Shown piece after piece: positions 8,860-18,660 of a DNA stretch of 64,000 nt (positions are counted from its first letter, which is position 1; each line of letters begins with the position of its first letter). The stretch comes from DASUBN01 sp964584665. Its GTDB lineage: Bacteria > Pseudomonadota > Gammaproteobacteria > Natronospirales > REEB76. Both the position numbers and the translations under genes were made by a program. The notes beneath the pieces were generated by a model. That model saw only the letters and a list, made by a program, of their open reading frames with translations, was not told where the DNA came from and did not search any database. The DNA is taken from contig CAZPAO010000003.1 of the NCBI GenBank assembly GCA_964584665.1, positions 62,001 through 126,000 of the forward strand, given 5' to 3'.

Positions 8860-9090
8860 TCCTCCGTAGCGCGAGCCGAGCACTGGACTGAGCAAGCATA
8901 GCCCGAAGGGGCGAAGCCAGGATGGCGAGCCTACCCACGCGGCACAAGGATGTGCCGTGTGGGGAGCTGCGCAGCGAGGGAAGAGCGCAGGGCAGGCGCC
9001 GTTTCGGCGCCCCGCGCTGCGGGAGAGTGCTTTTGGTTACTTTTGGCACGCCAAAAGTAACCCGCCGCCCGGAGGCGGCGGAACAGATTT
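8860..9090. repeat. Intergenic hairpin repeat region upstream of the TraB-like gene
   Basis: This gene-free stretch holds at least three hairpins: a 12-bp stem with one mismatch at 8934-8963 (loop AAGGAT), a GGCGCC pair around TTTC at 8996-9012, and a perfect 12-bp stem GGTTACTTTTGG / CCAAAAGTAACC with a CACG loop at 9035-9062. Similar GGTTACTTTTGG elements occur, as I recall, in intergenic DNA of many beta- and gammaproteobacteria. Short frames reading through it are not convincing genes. Confidence 0.75.
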
Positions 9091-9131
9091 CGGCAGGGAT
9101 GCCGTCTTACTCTTAAATCCTTTTGGGAAAA

Positions 9132-10088
9132 TCAGGCCGATTTTCGGTCTAGCCAGACGGCTAGACCCTTTGCATCCAAGTCCACGTCCATCTCCAGCCA
9201 AGTATCGACCATAGCCTGATCCAGCATGCAGCCATGTGCTCGCGCGCGCTGCGTGAGATAGGCGTGCAACTCGCGCTTCATCTTCTCGATGCGGACCTCG
9301 CCCGCGCCCTGCAAGCTCTCGGCGATGCGCACGAACCCGTCCAGGCACTCGTGCATATCTTTCGATAGACGTTCCAGGTCCTCCACGCGTCCGTAGTGGG
9401 TGAGGAACACGGCCTTCGGCCTATAGCTCATGATGCGGTCGAGGGAAGCATGAGCCTGCACGGGATCGAAGTGCACTGGCGTCGTGGCCGGGAAGATGAA
9501 AGGACCTCGCGCCGTATCGAACACCCGGTAGGAGATGCCGAAGGTGTCGCCGGTGAAGACGCTCTCGCTGTCAGCATCCACGATGCAGTAGTGGTGGAGC
9601 GCATGGCCGGGCGTGTGGATCAGCTCGAACTCGCTCTGTCCCAGCTTCAACCGCATGCCGTCCGTCGCTTCCACCACCCGCTCCGCTGCGATGCCGGGTA
9701 TGGCGCCGTAGAGCCGCTGGAATTCCGCCTCGCCGTAGACGGCGATGGTGCCGGCGATGAGCTTGCCCGGGTCCACCATGTGGGCCGCACCCCGCGGGTG
9801 CACCACGGCCTTGGCATGGGGCAGATGCCGCATGAGTTCGCCCGCCCCGCCCGCATGGTCTAGGTGCACGTGGGTGAGGAAGACCCAGTCCACCTGTGCC
9901 GGCGCGACGCCCAGTTCCTCCAGCGCCGCCAGCAGGCCCGGCACCGAGTGGCTGGTGCCGGTGTCCACGAATGCGGCATGCCCGTCCCGGATCACGATGT
10001 GGCTCGCGTCCAGCTGCGGGCGCACGTAATCCGTGTCCACGGCGCTGATGCCGTGGCCGTAGCGGGTGATGCTTGGGGTTCGCGTCAT
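9132..10088 (-). CDS. Metallo-beta-lactamase-fold hydrolase
   Basis: 318 residues. The metal-binding motif LTHVHLDHAGG (HxHxDH) is followed by HTPGHALHH and FTGDTFG, giving the full dinuclear site, and the late LTHYGRVEDL supplies the last histidine. Closest in layout to MBL-fold hydrolases of unknown substrate rather than to beta-lactamases or glyoxalase II; no signal peptide is visible, so it is cytoplasmic. Start MTRTPSITRYGHGIS was chosen because the upstream extension is poor in family features. Confidence 0.85.
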   Translation of the reverse strand: MTRTPSITRYGHGISAVDTDYVRPQLDASHIVIRDGHAAFVDTGTSHSVPGLLAALEELGVAPAQVDWVFLTHVHLDHAGGAGELMRHLPHAKAVVHPRGAAHMVDPGKLIAGTIAVYGEAEFQRLYGAIPGIAAERVVEATDGMRLKLGQSEFELIHTPGHALHHYCIVDADSESVFTGDTFGISYRVFDTARGPFIFPATTPVHFDPVQAHASLDRIMSYRPKAVFLTHYGRVEDLERLSKDMHECLDGFVRIAESLQGAGEVRIEKMKRELHAYLTQRARAHGCMLDQAMVDTWLEMDVDLDAKGLAVWLDRKSA

Positions 10089-10194
10089 GGGGTCTGGGCT
10101 CGGTTCGGAAAGGCATTGTAGCGGGCACCCCATAAGCCTTGTGCAGCATGGGGCAGCGGGCTAAGCTTTACATAATCTTCTTCACGGACACCGC

Positions 10195-11175
10195 ATGCAG
10201 CGCACCCGGCTCATGGCGGCGATGGGCCTCGCCCTCGCCTTCGCTCTACCCGCCGCCCGCGGGGACGACACCGCGCCCGTGTCCGCGCCCACGCGCCCGG
10301 CCAACGGGCAGGAACAGGCGCAGGCAGCCCAGAGCAAGGGCATGGAGATCACCTGGGACAAGGATCCCTATTACTCCGACGTGGACCTCAACATCCCGCT
10401 GACGGACAAGCCCATCCCCACCATCAGTTCCGACAGCGAGACGGTGATCTACCGCGACCTCATCGAGGGCTCGCTGGTGCCGCGCTACATGCTGCTGGAG
10501 GCGAGCGTCTATCCGATGCCGATCCTCGGCACCTACATCCACTCCCATTCGCCCAGCCTCTACGATGAGGGCGAGATCAGCCACACCGGCGTGAACGTGA
10601 TCGAGTCCGCCACCGCGGGTTTCCAGGAACCCTGGGCCCTCTCCGCCTTCTTCGGCAACATCGCGAACCTGGAGCGCCCCGGCCAGGAGCAGGGCAACAA
10701 CAACCTAGGCTATACCGGCTACCTCATCAGTGCCGGCGCCCAGCACATCAAGGACAACGTGCTCATCCAGGACAAGTGGTATGAGCTGGAATGGAAGATC
10801 AAGGGCGACCTCAACGACAAGGGCCAGAAGCTGCAGTGGAGCTTCCGCTTCGGCGGCAAGTTCAACGCCAACCCCTACATCACCGACGTGATGTACGTGG
10901 GCATCCACCGCAACAACCTGGACTTCAACCAGCCTTTCCTCAGCTGGTTCAAGAACTCGGACGTGGATGTGCAGGTGTCCTTCTCCCAGCACGGCGGACA
11001 GGTGCTGCGGGAGGAACTGGTGTTCGGCAAGAAGTATCCGTTCCCGGAGAAAGGTTTCTCCCTCACCATGGATGTGGGTTTCATCTGGGACAGCATCGAC
11101 GAATACTCAGGCCCACTGCGCACCGACAAGAACAGTTCGTTGACGCTCGTCTTACGGCCAGGGCTTGAGTTCTAA
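10195..11175 (+). CDS. Hypothetical exported protein, possibly outer-membrane
   Basis: 326 residues with a signal peptide (about 1-23, ending PAARG). The mature part is rich in alternating aromatic and polar segments (ELEWKIKGDL, LQWSFRFGGKF, SLTLVLRPGLEF) and ends in phenylalanine, as many beta-barrel proteins recognised by BamA do. A low-complexity Gln/Ala segment follows the signal. I recognise no family. It is a single-gene unit, divergent from the MBL gene and followed by a strong terminator. Confidence 0.7.
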   Translation: MQRTRLMAAMGLALAFALPAARGDDTAPVSAPTRPANGQEQAQAAQSKGMEITWDKDPYYSDVDLNIPLTDKPIPTISSDSETVIYRDLIEGSLVPRYMLLEASVYPMPILGTYIHSHSPSLYDEGEISHTGVNVIESATAGFQEPWALSAFFGNIANLERPGQEQGNNNLGYTGYLISAGAQHIKDNVLIQDKWYELEWKIKGDLNDKGQKLQWSFRFGGKFNANPYITDVMYVGIHRNNLDFNQPFLSWFKNSDVDVQVSFSQHGGQVLREELVFGKKYPFPEKGFSLTMDVGFIWDSIDEYSGPLRTDKNSSLTLVLRPGLEF

Positions 11176-11177
11176 AA

Positions 11178-11201
11178 AGAAGGGGCCGCAAGGCCCCTTC
11201 T
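11178..11201 (+). terminator. Rho-independent-type hairpin
   Basis: Perfect 10-bp stem (AGAAGGGGCC / GGCCCCTTCT) with a GCAA loop, 3 nt after the stop of the exported-protein gene. The T tract is short. Confidence 0.75.
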
Positions 11202-11221
11202 ACATAGCGTAATTTGACCGG

Positions 11222-11245
11222 TTATTTAGGCTGATAGGGCCAAGG
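11222..11245 (-). pseudogene. Duplicated 3' tail of the FecR/SPOR gene
   Basis: On the minus strand these 24 nt read P-W-P-Y-Q-P-K-stop, exactly the C-terminus of the intact gene whose stop lies at 11332. The codons differ by synonymous changes (CAG/CAA, AAA/AAG, TAA/TAG), so this is an old remnant rather than a recent copy. The rest of the copy is not recognisable, and a hairpin (11269-11286) lies between the two tails. Confidence 0.55.
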
Positions 11246-11331
11246 GCGCGAAGCATCGCTTCGCGCGGCCCGCCATGGATGGCGGGACTGGAACCAATAC
11301 CAGGGATGGGTCCGCGAGCTTCAGCAGACCC

Positions 11332-12252
11332 CTACTTAGGTTGATAGGGCCACGGACTCATTAAAGGAGACACCTTCGCCACCTTATCCGCCAAGGCCTT
11401 CGCATCCTTCAACGACGCCACCTGCCGGATCACCAGCCGGTGCCATTCCTGACCCTTGATGGTCACGGTGATGTCCTCGGAAGGGTAACCCGCCGCCGAG
11501 AGCTTCTTCATGAGCCGCGCCGTGTCGGCATCGCTGGTGGAGGACACCAGCGCCACCACCCACTTGCCGTCGTCCGTCATCACGCCGGTGCCCGCCGCCA
11601 CGTCGGTCTGGGCGGCCCAGTCGGCGACCTTGTCCGGCGTCACGTCCTGGTCCATCTTCATGTCCGCGCCAGTGGTGGCCATGGTCATGTAGTGCATGGG
11701 CTTCTCCATCATCATGCCGGTGTGCCCTGGCATGTCCATGGAGACCTTGCCTTCCAGCAGGGCCACCAGCGAACCGTCGTCGCCGGCACGGCCCCACACG
11801 TCGGTGCCGCGCACGCCGATGGTGGCGACGCCCACCTGGATGTCCACCTGGCGGCGCTCGCTATGGCCCACGAGGCTGGTGGTGAAGCGGAACACACCCT
11901 TCAACACGTGCAACACGCCCTTGAACAGACTGCCCTGGTCGTCCTTGGTCATCTGCATGGTAGGCGTCATGAACTCGGTGTTCTCGCCGAGCTTCACGGT
12001 GCTGTGCTCGGGGAGCTGCAGATAGACGCGGCCGCCGGCGGCGGTGCGCAGCTTGTCGCCGTCCGCCACGGTCATGCCGGGCTTCAGCGGCGTCACATCG
12101 TTGCCATGCACCAGCCAGGCGGGGGACTGCACTGCGCTCACCACGCTGCCGGCGGGCGGGTTGGCCGGCGCGGGCGCATCGGCGGCGAAGGTGGAGGTGC
12201 ACAAGATGCAGGCGATGGCCGCCGCGAGCGCGATATTGTGGTGCTTGGACAT
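11332..12252 (-). CDS. Exported FecR-domain protein with C-terminal SPOR-like domain
   Basis: 306 residues with a signal peptide (cleavage near TFAADA). Residues about 45-165 look like a FecR domain (KPGMTVADGDKLRTAAGGRVYLQL, then VGVATIGVRGTDVWGR, the strongly conserved block). Residues about 225-300 resemble a SPOR repeat (WVVALVSSTSDADTARLMKKL ... HRLVIRQVASLKDAKALADKV), which binds denuded septal peptidoglycan. A Met-rich stretch (GMMMEKPMHYMTM) joins them. No sigma factor or TonB receptor is adjacent, so it is not a classical FecIR system. Confidence 0.75.
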   Translation of the reverse strand: MSKHHNIALAAAIACILCTSTFAADAPAPANPPAGSVVSAVQSPAWLVHGNDVTPLKPGMTVADGDKLRTAAGGRVYLQLPEHSTVKLGENTEFMTPTMQMTKDDQGSLFKGVLHVLKGVFRFTTSLVGHSERRQVDIQVGVATIGVRGTDVWGRAGDDGSLVALLEGKVSMDMPGHTGMMMEKPMHYMTMATTGADMKMDQDVTPDKVADWAAQTDVAAGTGVMTDDGKWVVALVSSTSDADTARLMKKLSAAGYPSEDITVTIKGQEWHRLVIRQVASLKDAKALADKVAKVSPLMSPWPYQPK

Positions 12253-12409
12253 GGGCTTACTCCCTCAAAGCGTTCTTGGAATGCATTGTCTGGCGATTAT
12301 ACGCAGAGCCGACATATCCGGATGCAGGCCGTAGACCCCTGCAATCCCTGGGTTTAGTCGTCTTCGAAGAGGGAGACCCGCCGGCAGGGCGGCTTATTTC
12401 AGGCCTGGC

Positions 12410-13747
<1,338 letters not shown>

Positions 13748-13829
13748 GGGGACCGAAGGACCGTCGAAAGGGCGCGTATGCTACCGCCGCACACCCGCAT
13801 AGGCAAGAAAGCCCAGTCTCGTCAGGGCT

Positions 13830-15899
13830 TTATATATGACCGTTGACCAATTCATCCGCGAGGGCAGTCATCCCATAGACCTTGCGCAGGGCCGCCAGGA
13901 GCGCCCGGTTGTCCAGGGCCACGGCCCGGTTCTGGCCCGGGTCGTACCAGAAGTCGCCCCCCAGGGAATGGATGTTGCCGTCGAACACCAGTCCCACCAC
14001 CTTGCCATCCCGGTCTATCACGGGGCTGCCGGAGTTGCCGCCGGCGATGTCGTTGGTGGTGACGAAGTCGAGGTGGGTGGCGGGGTCCAGCTGCGGTTGC
14101 GCCTGCACCCAGCTCGGGGGCAGGTCGAAAGGCGCGTTGCCGGTGGCGCGACCATAGAGGCCGGCGAGGTCCGTGAAGGCCGGCACCGGGGCGCCGTCCT
14201 CCTCCCAGCCACGCACCTGGCCGTAAGAGAGCCTGAGCGTGAAGGTGGCGTCCGGATAGATGCCGGTGCCATCGCGGGCGAAGCGCGCACGCGCGATGAC
14301 CTCGCCTTCCCGGGTGATGACCGAGAGTACGTCCTCTTCATAACTCTTTCGCACCGCCCGCGCTTCCTTGTCCACCGCCGCCGCCAACGCGATCAGGGGG
14401 TCGTGGGAGATCTCCAGATAATCCGCGTCGGTCCACATGCGGCGGCGCGTGGCGGAAGAATCGAGCTGGGTGGCGTCCACGAGGCGACGCGCCACTTGTT
14501 CCGGCGAATCGCGCCCGAGCACACGCTTGATCAAGGGATCGTCCGCGCCCAGTGTGGCTCGCAGCTTGCCGAGGGACCAACCGAGCATCAGCTCCTCGTA
14601 GTCCGCCGAGACCGGCGCGTTGGAGAAGAGCGCCTGCTCCACCAGCGGCAGGTTCGCATCGCGGTATTCCGGCAGGCGCCGGCCGTTGGCCTTGTCCCGT
14701 TCCGCCACGCCGCGCACCAGCAGGCGCGCGTAGTCGAACAGCCGCGACTCGAAGCCCCAGGCCTGCTCCAGCATGCGGTAGCGGCTGACGAGCGCGTGGT
14801 AGCGCTTCTCCGCCGCGGCGACGGCGCTCCAGGGATCGCCGTACTCGGCGCGGCGCGAGGGTTCGGCCATCACCCAGCTGCGCAAGGCATCCTCATCCGC
14901 CGCCTTGCGGTCCAGCTGCACCTGGTCCTGCAACGCCTCCAACTGGCCCTGGTGCGCCTTGATGAGGTTGTCCACCCCCGCGAGGTTGGCGTAGGCCATG
15001 CGCCTCTGCTCGGGACCCTCGTGGGCGTAGCGCTCGAGGATGCCGCGCAGCTCCGCGTAATACACCAGCGCGGGGGTGATGTCGTCGTCACGCAGCGACT
15101 TCAGCTCCGCCAGCGTGCGGCCCCGCTCGGTGGCGCCGGGGTTGCCGGCGGTGAACACCAGCTCGCCGTCGCCGGGGTCGCGCTGGGAGAACCCTAGGTA
15201 ATCGCCCTGCACCGGCTTGTCCCGGTCATAGGCACGCAGCAGCGCCACGTCCAGGCTGTAGCGCGGGAAGTTGAAGTTGTCCGGATCGCCGCCGAAACCG
15301 GCGATGGAGTATTCCGGAGTGAACACCAGGCGCACGTCCTGGTAGCGGCGGTACTTGTAGAGTTCGTAGCGGCCGCCGTGGTAGAGGTCCACCACCTCGC
15401 AGCTCCAGCGGCGGGTATCGCCGTCGGCGCAGCCCTGCTCCAGCTTGGAACTCACGTCCCTGAGCGCCGCGGTGTAGTCGTCGCCGCTGAGGCCCTTCAG
15501 GCCCTTGCCCATGTCCGCGGTGACGTCGCGGGTCTCCATGAGCTGGTCTATCTCGAGTTCAGGGCAGCGGGTCTCCTCGGCCGGGGCACGGGCGTAGAAA
15601 CCGTAGAGGGTATAGTCCCGCTTGGGCGTGGATATCTGCGCGATGCACTCCGCCACGCAGTGCTGGTTGGTGAGGATGAGCCCGTCACCGGATACGAAGG
15701 CGGCGGAGCAGCCGTCCTTCAGGCGCAGCGCGGCATGCTGCACATGTTCCAGCCAGTCCGCGGAGGGCGTGAACTGGTACTGGGACTGCATCTCCTTGAG
15801 CGGGAGATTGTCGAAGGTCCACATGCCCTCCTCCGCCGGCGCCGTCACGGCGAAGCCGGCGCAGGCGAGCAGCGATGCGAGCATGACGATCGTCTTCAT
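13830..15899 (-). CDS. S46-family dipeptidyl-peptidase (DPP7/DPP11-like)
   Basis: 689 residues with a signal peptide, so periplasmic. The trypsin-like catalytic set of family S46 is visible: His80 in LTNQHCVAEC, an aspartate in FGGDPDNFNFPRYSLD, and Ser623 in GGNSGSPVID. These enzymes remove dipeptides from peptide N-termini and feed peptide catabolism. Length is close to the usual 700. I cannot see which subfamily specificity (hydrophobic or acidic P1) applies. It starts 34 nt after the stop of the glutathione-peroxidase gene. Confidence 0.93.
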   Translation of the reverse strand: MKTIVMLASLLACAGFAVTAPAEEGMWTFDNLPLKEMQSQYQFTPSADWLEHVQHAALRLKDGCSAAFVSGDGLILTNQHCVAECIAQISTPKRDYTLYGFYARAPAEETRCPELEIDQLMETRDVTADMGKGLKGLSGDDYTAALRDVSSKLEQGCADGDTRRWSCEVVDLYHGGRYELYKYRRYQDVRLVFTPEYSIAGFGGDPDNFNFPRYSLDVALLRAYDRDKPVQGDYLGFSQRDPGDGELVFTAGNPGATERGRTLAELKSLRDDDITPALVYYAELRGILERYAHEGPEQRRMAYANLAGVDNLIKAHQGQLEALQDQVQLDRKAADEDALRSWVMAEPSRRAEYGDPWSAVAAAEKRYHALVSRYRMLEQAWGFESRLFDYARLLVRGVAERDKANGRRLPEYRDANLPLVEQALFSNAPVSADYEELMLGWSLGKLRATLGADDPLIKRVLGRDSPEQVARRLVDATQLDSSATRRRMWTDADYLEISHDPLIALAAAVDKEARAVRKSYEEDVLSVITREGEVIARARFARDGTGIYPDATFTLRLSYGQVRGWEEDGAPVPAFTDLAGLYGRATGNAPFDLPPSWVQAQPQLDPATHLDFVTTNDIAGGNSGSPVIDRDGKVVGLVFDGNIHSLGGDFWYDPGQNRAVALDNRALLAALRKVYGMTALADELVNGHI

Positions 15900-15933
15900 C
15901 CCGCTCCCCTCACTGTCCTGTCCCCTCGATCCC

Positions 15934-16665
15934 TTATAGGGCGGCTTGTATGTCGGCTCTCAAGGATCTGTCCTCGGGTTCCATCTTCGGCGAGTAGCGC
16001 TTCACTATGCGCCCGTCCTTGCCGATGAGGAACTTCTCGAAGTTCCACTGGATGTCCCCGCCGCCGGTCTCACCCCTGAGCCATGCGTACAGCGGATGGG
16101 CACCGGCGCCGTTCACTTCGATCTTGGACGTGAGCGGGAAGCTCACATCGTAGTTCAGGCTGCAGAACTGCTTGATCTCCGCCTCGCTGCCCGGCTCCTG
16201 GGCTCCGAACTGGTTGCAGGGCAGGCCGAGCACCACCAGACCCTGGTCCCTGAATTCGCGGGAAAGTTTCTCAAGACCCTTGTACTGGGGTGTGAGGCCG
16301 CAGGCGCTGGCCACGTTGACGAGCAGCACCGGCTTGCCCTGGTAGTCCTTCAAGGACTTGGGCTGGCCGTCTATGGTCTTGACCGAGAAATCATAGAGGG
16401 TGGACACGGTCGCGCTCCTGGATGATCCGGACTTGGAACGATACGCCAGCAGGAGGCTCACGGCCACGACGGCAGCCGTCGCGAACTGCCAGGGCCAGAG
16501 GAGCTGGGGGAATAACAGCAACAGGAAGCCGGTCACCCCGGCGCCGATGGCGGGATAGAGCAGCCGCGCCCGGGGCAGGAACACATCCGCCAGGGCGAGG
16601 GCCGCCGCGAGCTTCCACCAGTCGAGGAAGCTCAAGGACAGCAGGAAATACAGGAGAGGGTTCAA
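15934..16665 (-). CDS. Membrane-anchored glutathione peroxidase with NfeD-like N-terminal region
   Basis: 243 residues. Residues about 85-243 are a thiol (glutathione/thioredoxin) peroxidase with peroxidatic Cys122 in ASACGLTP, Gln156 in FGAQEPG, and Trp207-Asn208 in IQWNFEKFL, so the catalytic tetrad is complete with Cys instead of selenocysteine. Residues 1-75 add hydrophobic helices whose pattern (FLDWW, GAGVTGFLLLLFP, LWPWQ) resembles short NfeD-like membrane proteins. The start is TTG at 16665, 15 nt after mnmG; no clear ribosome site is seen, so the exact start is uncertain. Confidence 0.85.
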   Translation of the reverse strand: MNPLLYFLLSLSFLDWWKLAAALALADVFLPRARLLYPAIGAGVTGFLLLLFPQLLWPWQFATAAVVAVSLLLAYRSKSGSSRSATVSTLYDFSVKTIDGQPKSLKDYQGKPVLLVNVASACGLTPQYKGLEKLSREFRDQGLVVLGLPCNQFGAQEPGSEAEIKQFCSLNYDVSFPLTSKIEVNGAGAHPLYAWLRGETGGGDIQWNFEKFLIGKDGRIVKRYSPKMEPEDRSLRADIQAAL

Positions 16666-16680
16666 GGCCGGCGGACGCGC

Positions 16681-18567
16681 TTACGCGGATTTCCGCAGGG
16701 ACCGTTTCTTGAGATGGATCGTGAGCAGCGAGATGGCCGCGGGCGTGAGGCCCGGGATGCGCGCCGCCTGCCCCAGCGTCGCGGGCCGCACCTGTTCGAG
16801 CTTCTGCCGCACCTCGTTGGAGAGCCCGGAGACGGCGGCGAAATCGAAGTCTACCGGCAAGGGCGTCTCCTCCTGGTGGCGGGCCTTCTCCACTTCCTCC
16901 CGCTGGCGCGCGATGTAGCCGGCGTATCGGGTCTGGATCTCCACCTGCTCCGCCACCTCCGGTGCCACGCCGGCGTCGCCCACTACGGCGAGGGACGTCA
17001 AGGCCGCATGGCTCACTTCCGGCCGGCGCAGGAGTTCCCGCGCATGGGTCTCGCGCGCGAGGGGCGCGCCGAAGAGCTGCGCGGCTTCCGCTTCGGTGAG
17101 GTCGGAAGGCCGCACCATGATAGCCTCGAGCCGCGCGCTCTCCCGCTCGACGGCCTCGCGCTTGGCACTGAACTTCTGCCAGCGCGCGTCGTCCACGAGC
17201 CCGAGCTTGCGGCCCTGCTCCGTGAGACGCAGGTCTGCGTTGTCTTCCCTGAGCATCAGGCGGTGCTCGGCGCGGCTGGTGAACATGCGATAGGGTTCCG
17301 GCGCGCCGCGGGTGATGAGATCATCCACCAGCACACCTATATAGGCTTCATCACGCGCTGGGCACCAAGCGACTTCGTCCAGCACTAAGCGCGCGGCGTT
17401 GATGCCCGCCAGCAGCCCCTGGGCCGCCGCCTCCTCGTAACCGGTGGTGCCGTTGATCTGGCCGGCGAAGAACAGTCCGCCGATGGCCTTCGTCTCCAGC
17501 GAATACTTCAGGTCCCGCGGGTCGAAGTAGTCGTATTCGATGGCGTAACCCGGTCGCGTGATGTGCGCCTGCTCGAATCCCTTGATGGAGCGCACCAGCG
17601 CGAGCTGCACGTCGAAGGGCAGGCTGGTGGATATGCCGTTGGGGTAGACCTCGTGTGTCTCCAGCCCCTCCGGTTCGATGAAGATCTGGTGCGATGCCTT
17701 GTCAGCGAAGCGCATGACCTTGTCTTCCACCGAGGGGCAGTAGCGCGGGCCCACGCCTTCGATGACGCCGGTGTACATGGGCGAACGGTCGAGACCCGCC
17801 TTGATGATGGCGTGAGTGCGTTCGTTGGTGTGGGTGATATGGCAGGCGACCTGGCGCGGATGCTCCGCGCGCTCCCCCAGGAAGGAGAACACCGGCGTGG
17901 GCTCGTCGCCCCACTGCTCCGCGAGGCCTGTGTAGTCGATGCTGCGCCCGTCGATGCGCGGCGGCGTGCCGGTCTTGAGGCGCCCGACGCGGATAGGCAG
18001 TTCCCGCAGCCGCTCGGCGAGGCGCTGGGCCGGCGGATCGCCGGCGCGGCCGCCCGCGTGCTGCTCCAGCCCCACATGGATGCGCCCGGCCAGGAAGGTC
18101 CCGACCGTCAGCACCACCGCCGGCGCCTGGAACTTAACGCCCATGGCAGTGACCACGCCGGTGACACGGCCGTCCACCACGCTGAGATCGTCCACCGCCT
18201 GTTGGAAGATGGTCAGGTCCGGCTGGTTCTCGAGTATCGAGCGGATCGCTCTCTTATATAAGACACGGTCCGCCTGGGCGCGGGTCGCCCGCACCGCCGG
18301 TCCCTTGCTGGCATTGAGGATACGGAACTGGATGCCGCCCCGGTCCGCCGCGCGGGCCATGGCGCCCCCCAAGGCATCGATCTCCTTCACCAGATGTCCC
18401 TTGCCGATGCCGCCGATGGCCGGGTTGCAGCTCATCTGGCCCAGGGTCTCGATGTTGTGGGTGAGCAGGAGCGTGCGCCGGCCCATGCGGGCCGCAGCGA
18501 GGGCGGCCTCGGTGCCGGCGTGGCCGCCGCCGACCACGATCACGTCGAATGTCTCAGGGAAATCCAT
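16681..18567 (-). CDS. mnmG: tRNA uridine-5-carboxymethylaminomethyl synthesis enzyme MnmG (GidA)
   Basis: 628 residues, the FAD-binding partner of MnmE in modifying the wobble uridine of several tRNAs. It starts with the dinucleotide-binding motif VIVVGGGHAGTEAALAAARMG and has the conserved NPAIGGIGKGHL and GTFLAGRIHVG blocks. In many relatives rsmG, parA and parB follow; here a glutathione peroxidase follows after 15 nt. MnmE lies about 11 kb away in the window. Confidence 0.97.
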   Translation of the reverse strand: MDFPETFDVIVVGGGHAGTEAALAAARMGRRTLLLTHNIETLGQMSCNPAIGGIGKGHLVKEIDALGGAMARAADRGGIQFRILNASKGPAVRATRAQADRVLYKRAIRSILENQPDLTIFQQAVDDLSVVDGRVTGVVTAMGVKFQAPAVVLTVGTFLAGRIHVGLEQHAGGRAGDPPAQRLAERLRELPIRVGRLKTGTPPRIDGRSIDYTGLAEQWGDEPTPVFSFLGERAEHPRQVACHITHTNERTHAIIKAGLDRSPMYTGVIEGVGPRYCPSVEDKVMRFADKASHQIFIEPEGLETHEVYPNGISTSLPFDVQLALVRSIKGFEQAHITRPGYAIEYDYFDPRDLKYSLETKAIGGLFFAGQINGTTGYEEAAAQGLLAGINAARLVLDEVAWCPARDEAYIGVLVDDLITRGAPEPYRMFTSRAEHRLMLREDNADLRLTEQGRKLGLVDDARWQKFSAKREAVERESARLEAIMVRPSDLTEAEAAQLFGAPLARETHARELLRRPEVSHAALTSLAVVGDAGVAPEVAEQVEIQTRYAGYIARQREEVEKARHQEETPLPVDFDFAAVSGLSNEVRQKLEQVRPATLGQAARIPGLTPAAISLLTIHLKKRSLRKSA

Positions 18568-18660
18568 GGGAATGGGCCAAGGCGCTTCGGTAAAGTGCGG
18601 CTATTTTATGCCCAATGGCTATATTCCCCAAGCCGGGCCCGCTCCGGCATGCTGGATACC

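Noticed and set aside
8807..9348. Short frames across the repeat block at 8860-9090
   Set aside because: They read through hairpin repeats, give Arg/Pro-rich peptides and lack ribosome sites.
13808..13831. AAAGCCC/GGGCTTT inverted repeat after the S46 peptidase gene as a terminator
   Set aside because: The stem is only 7 bp with a 10-nt loop and no clear U tract on the minus strand.
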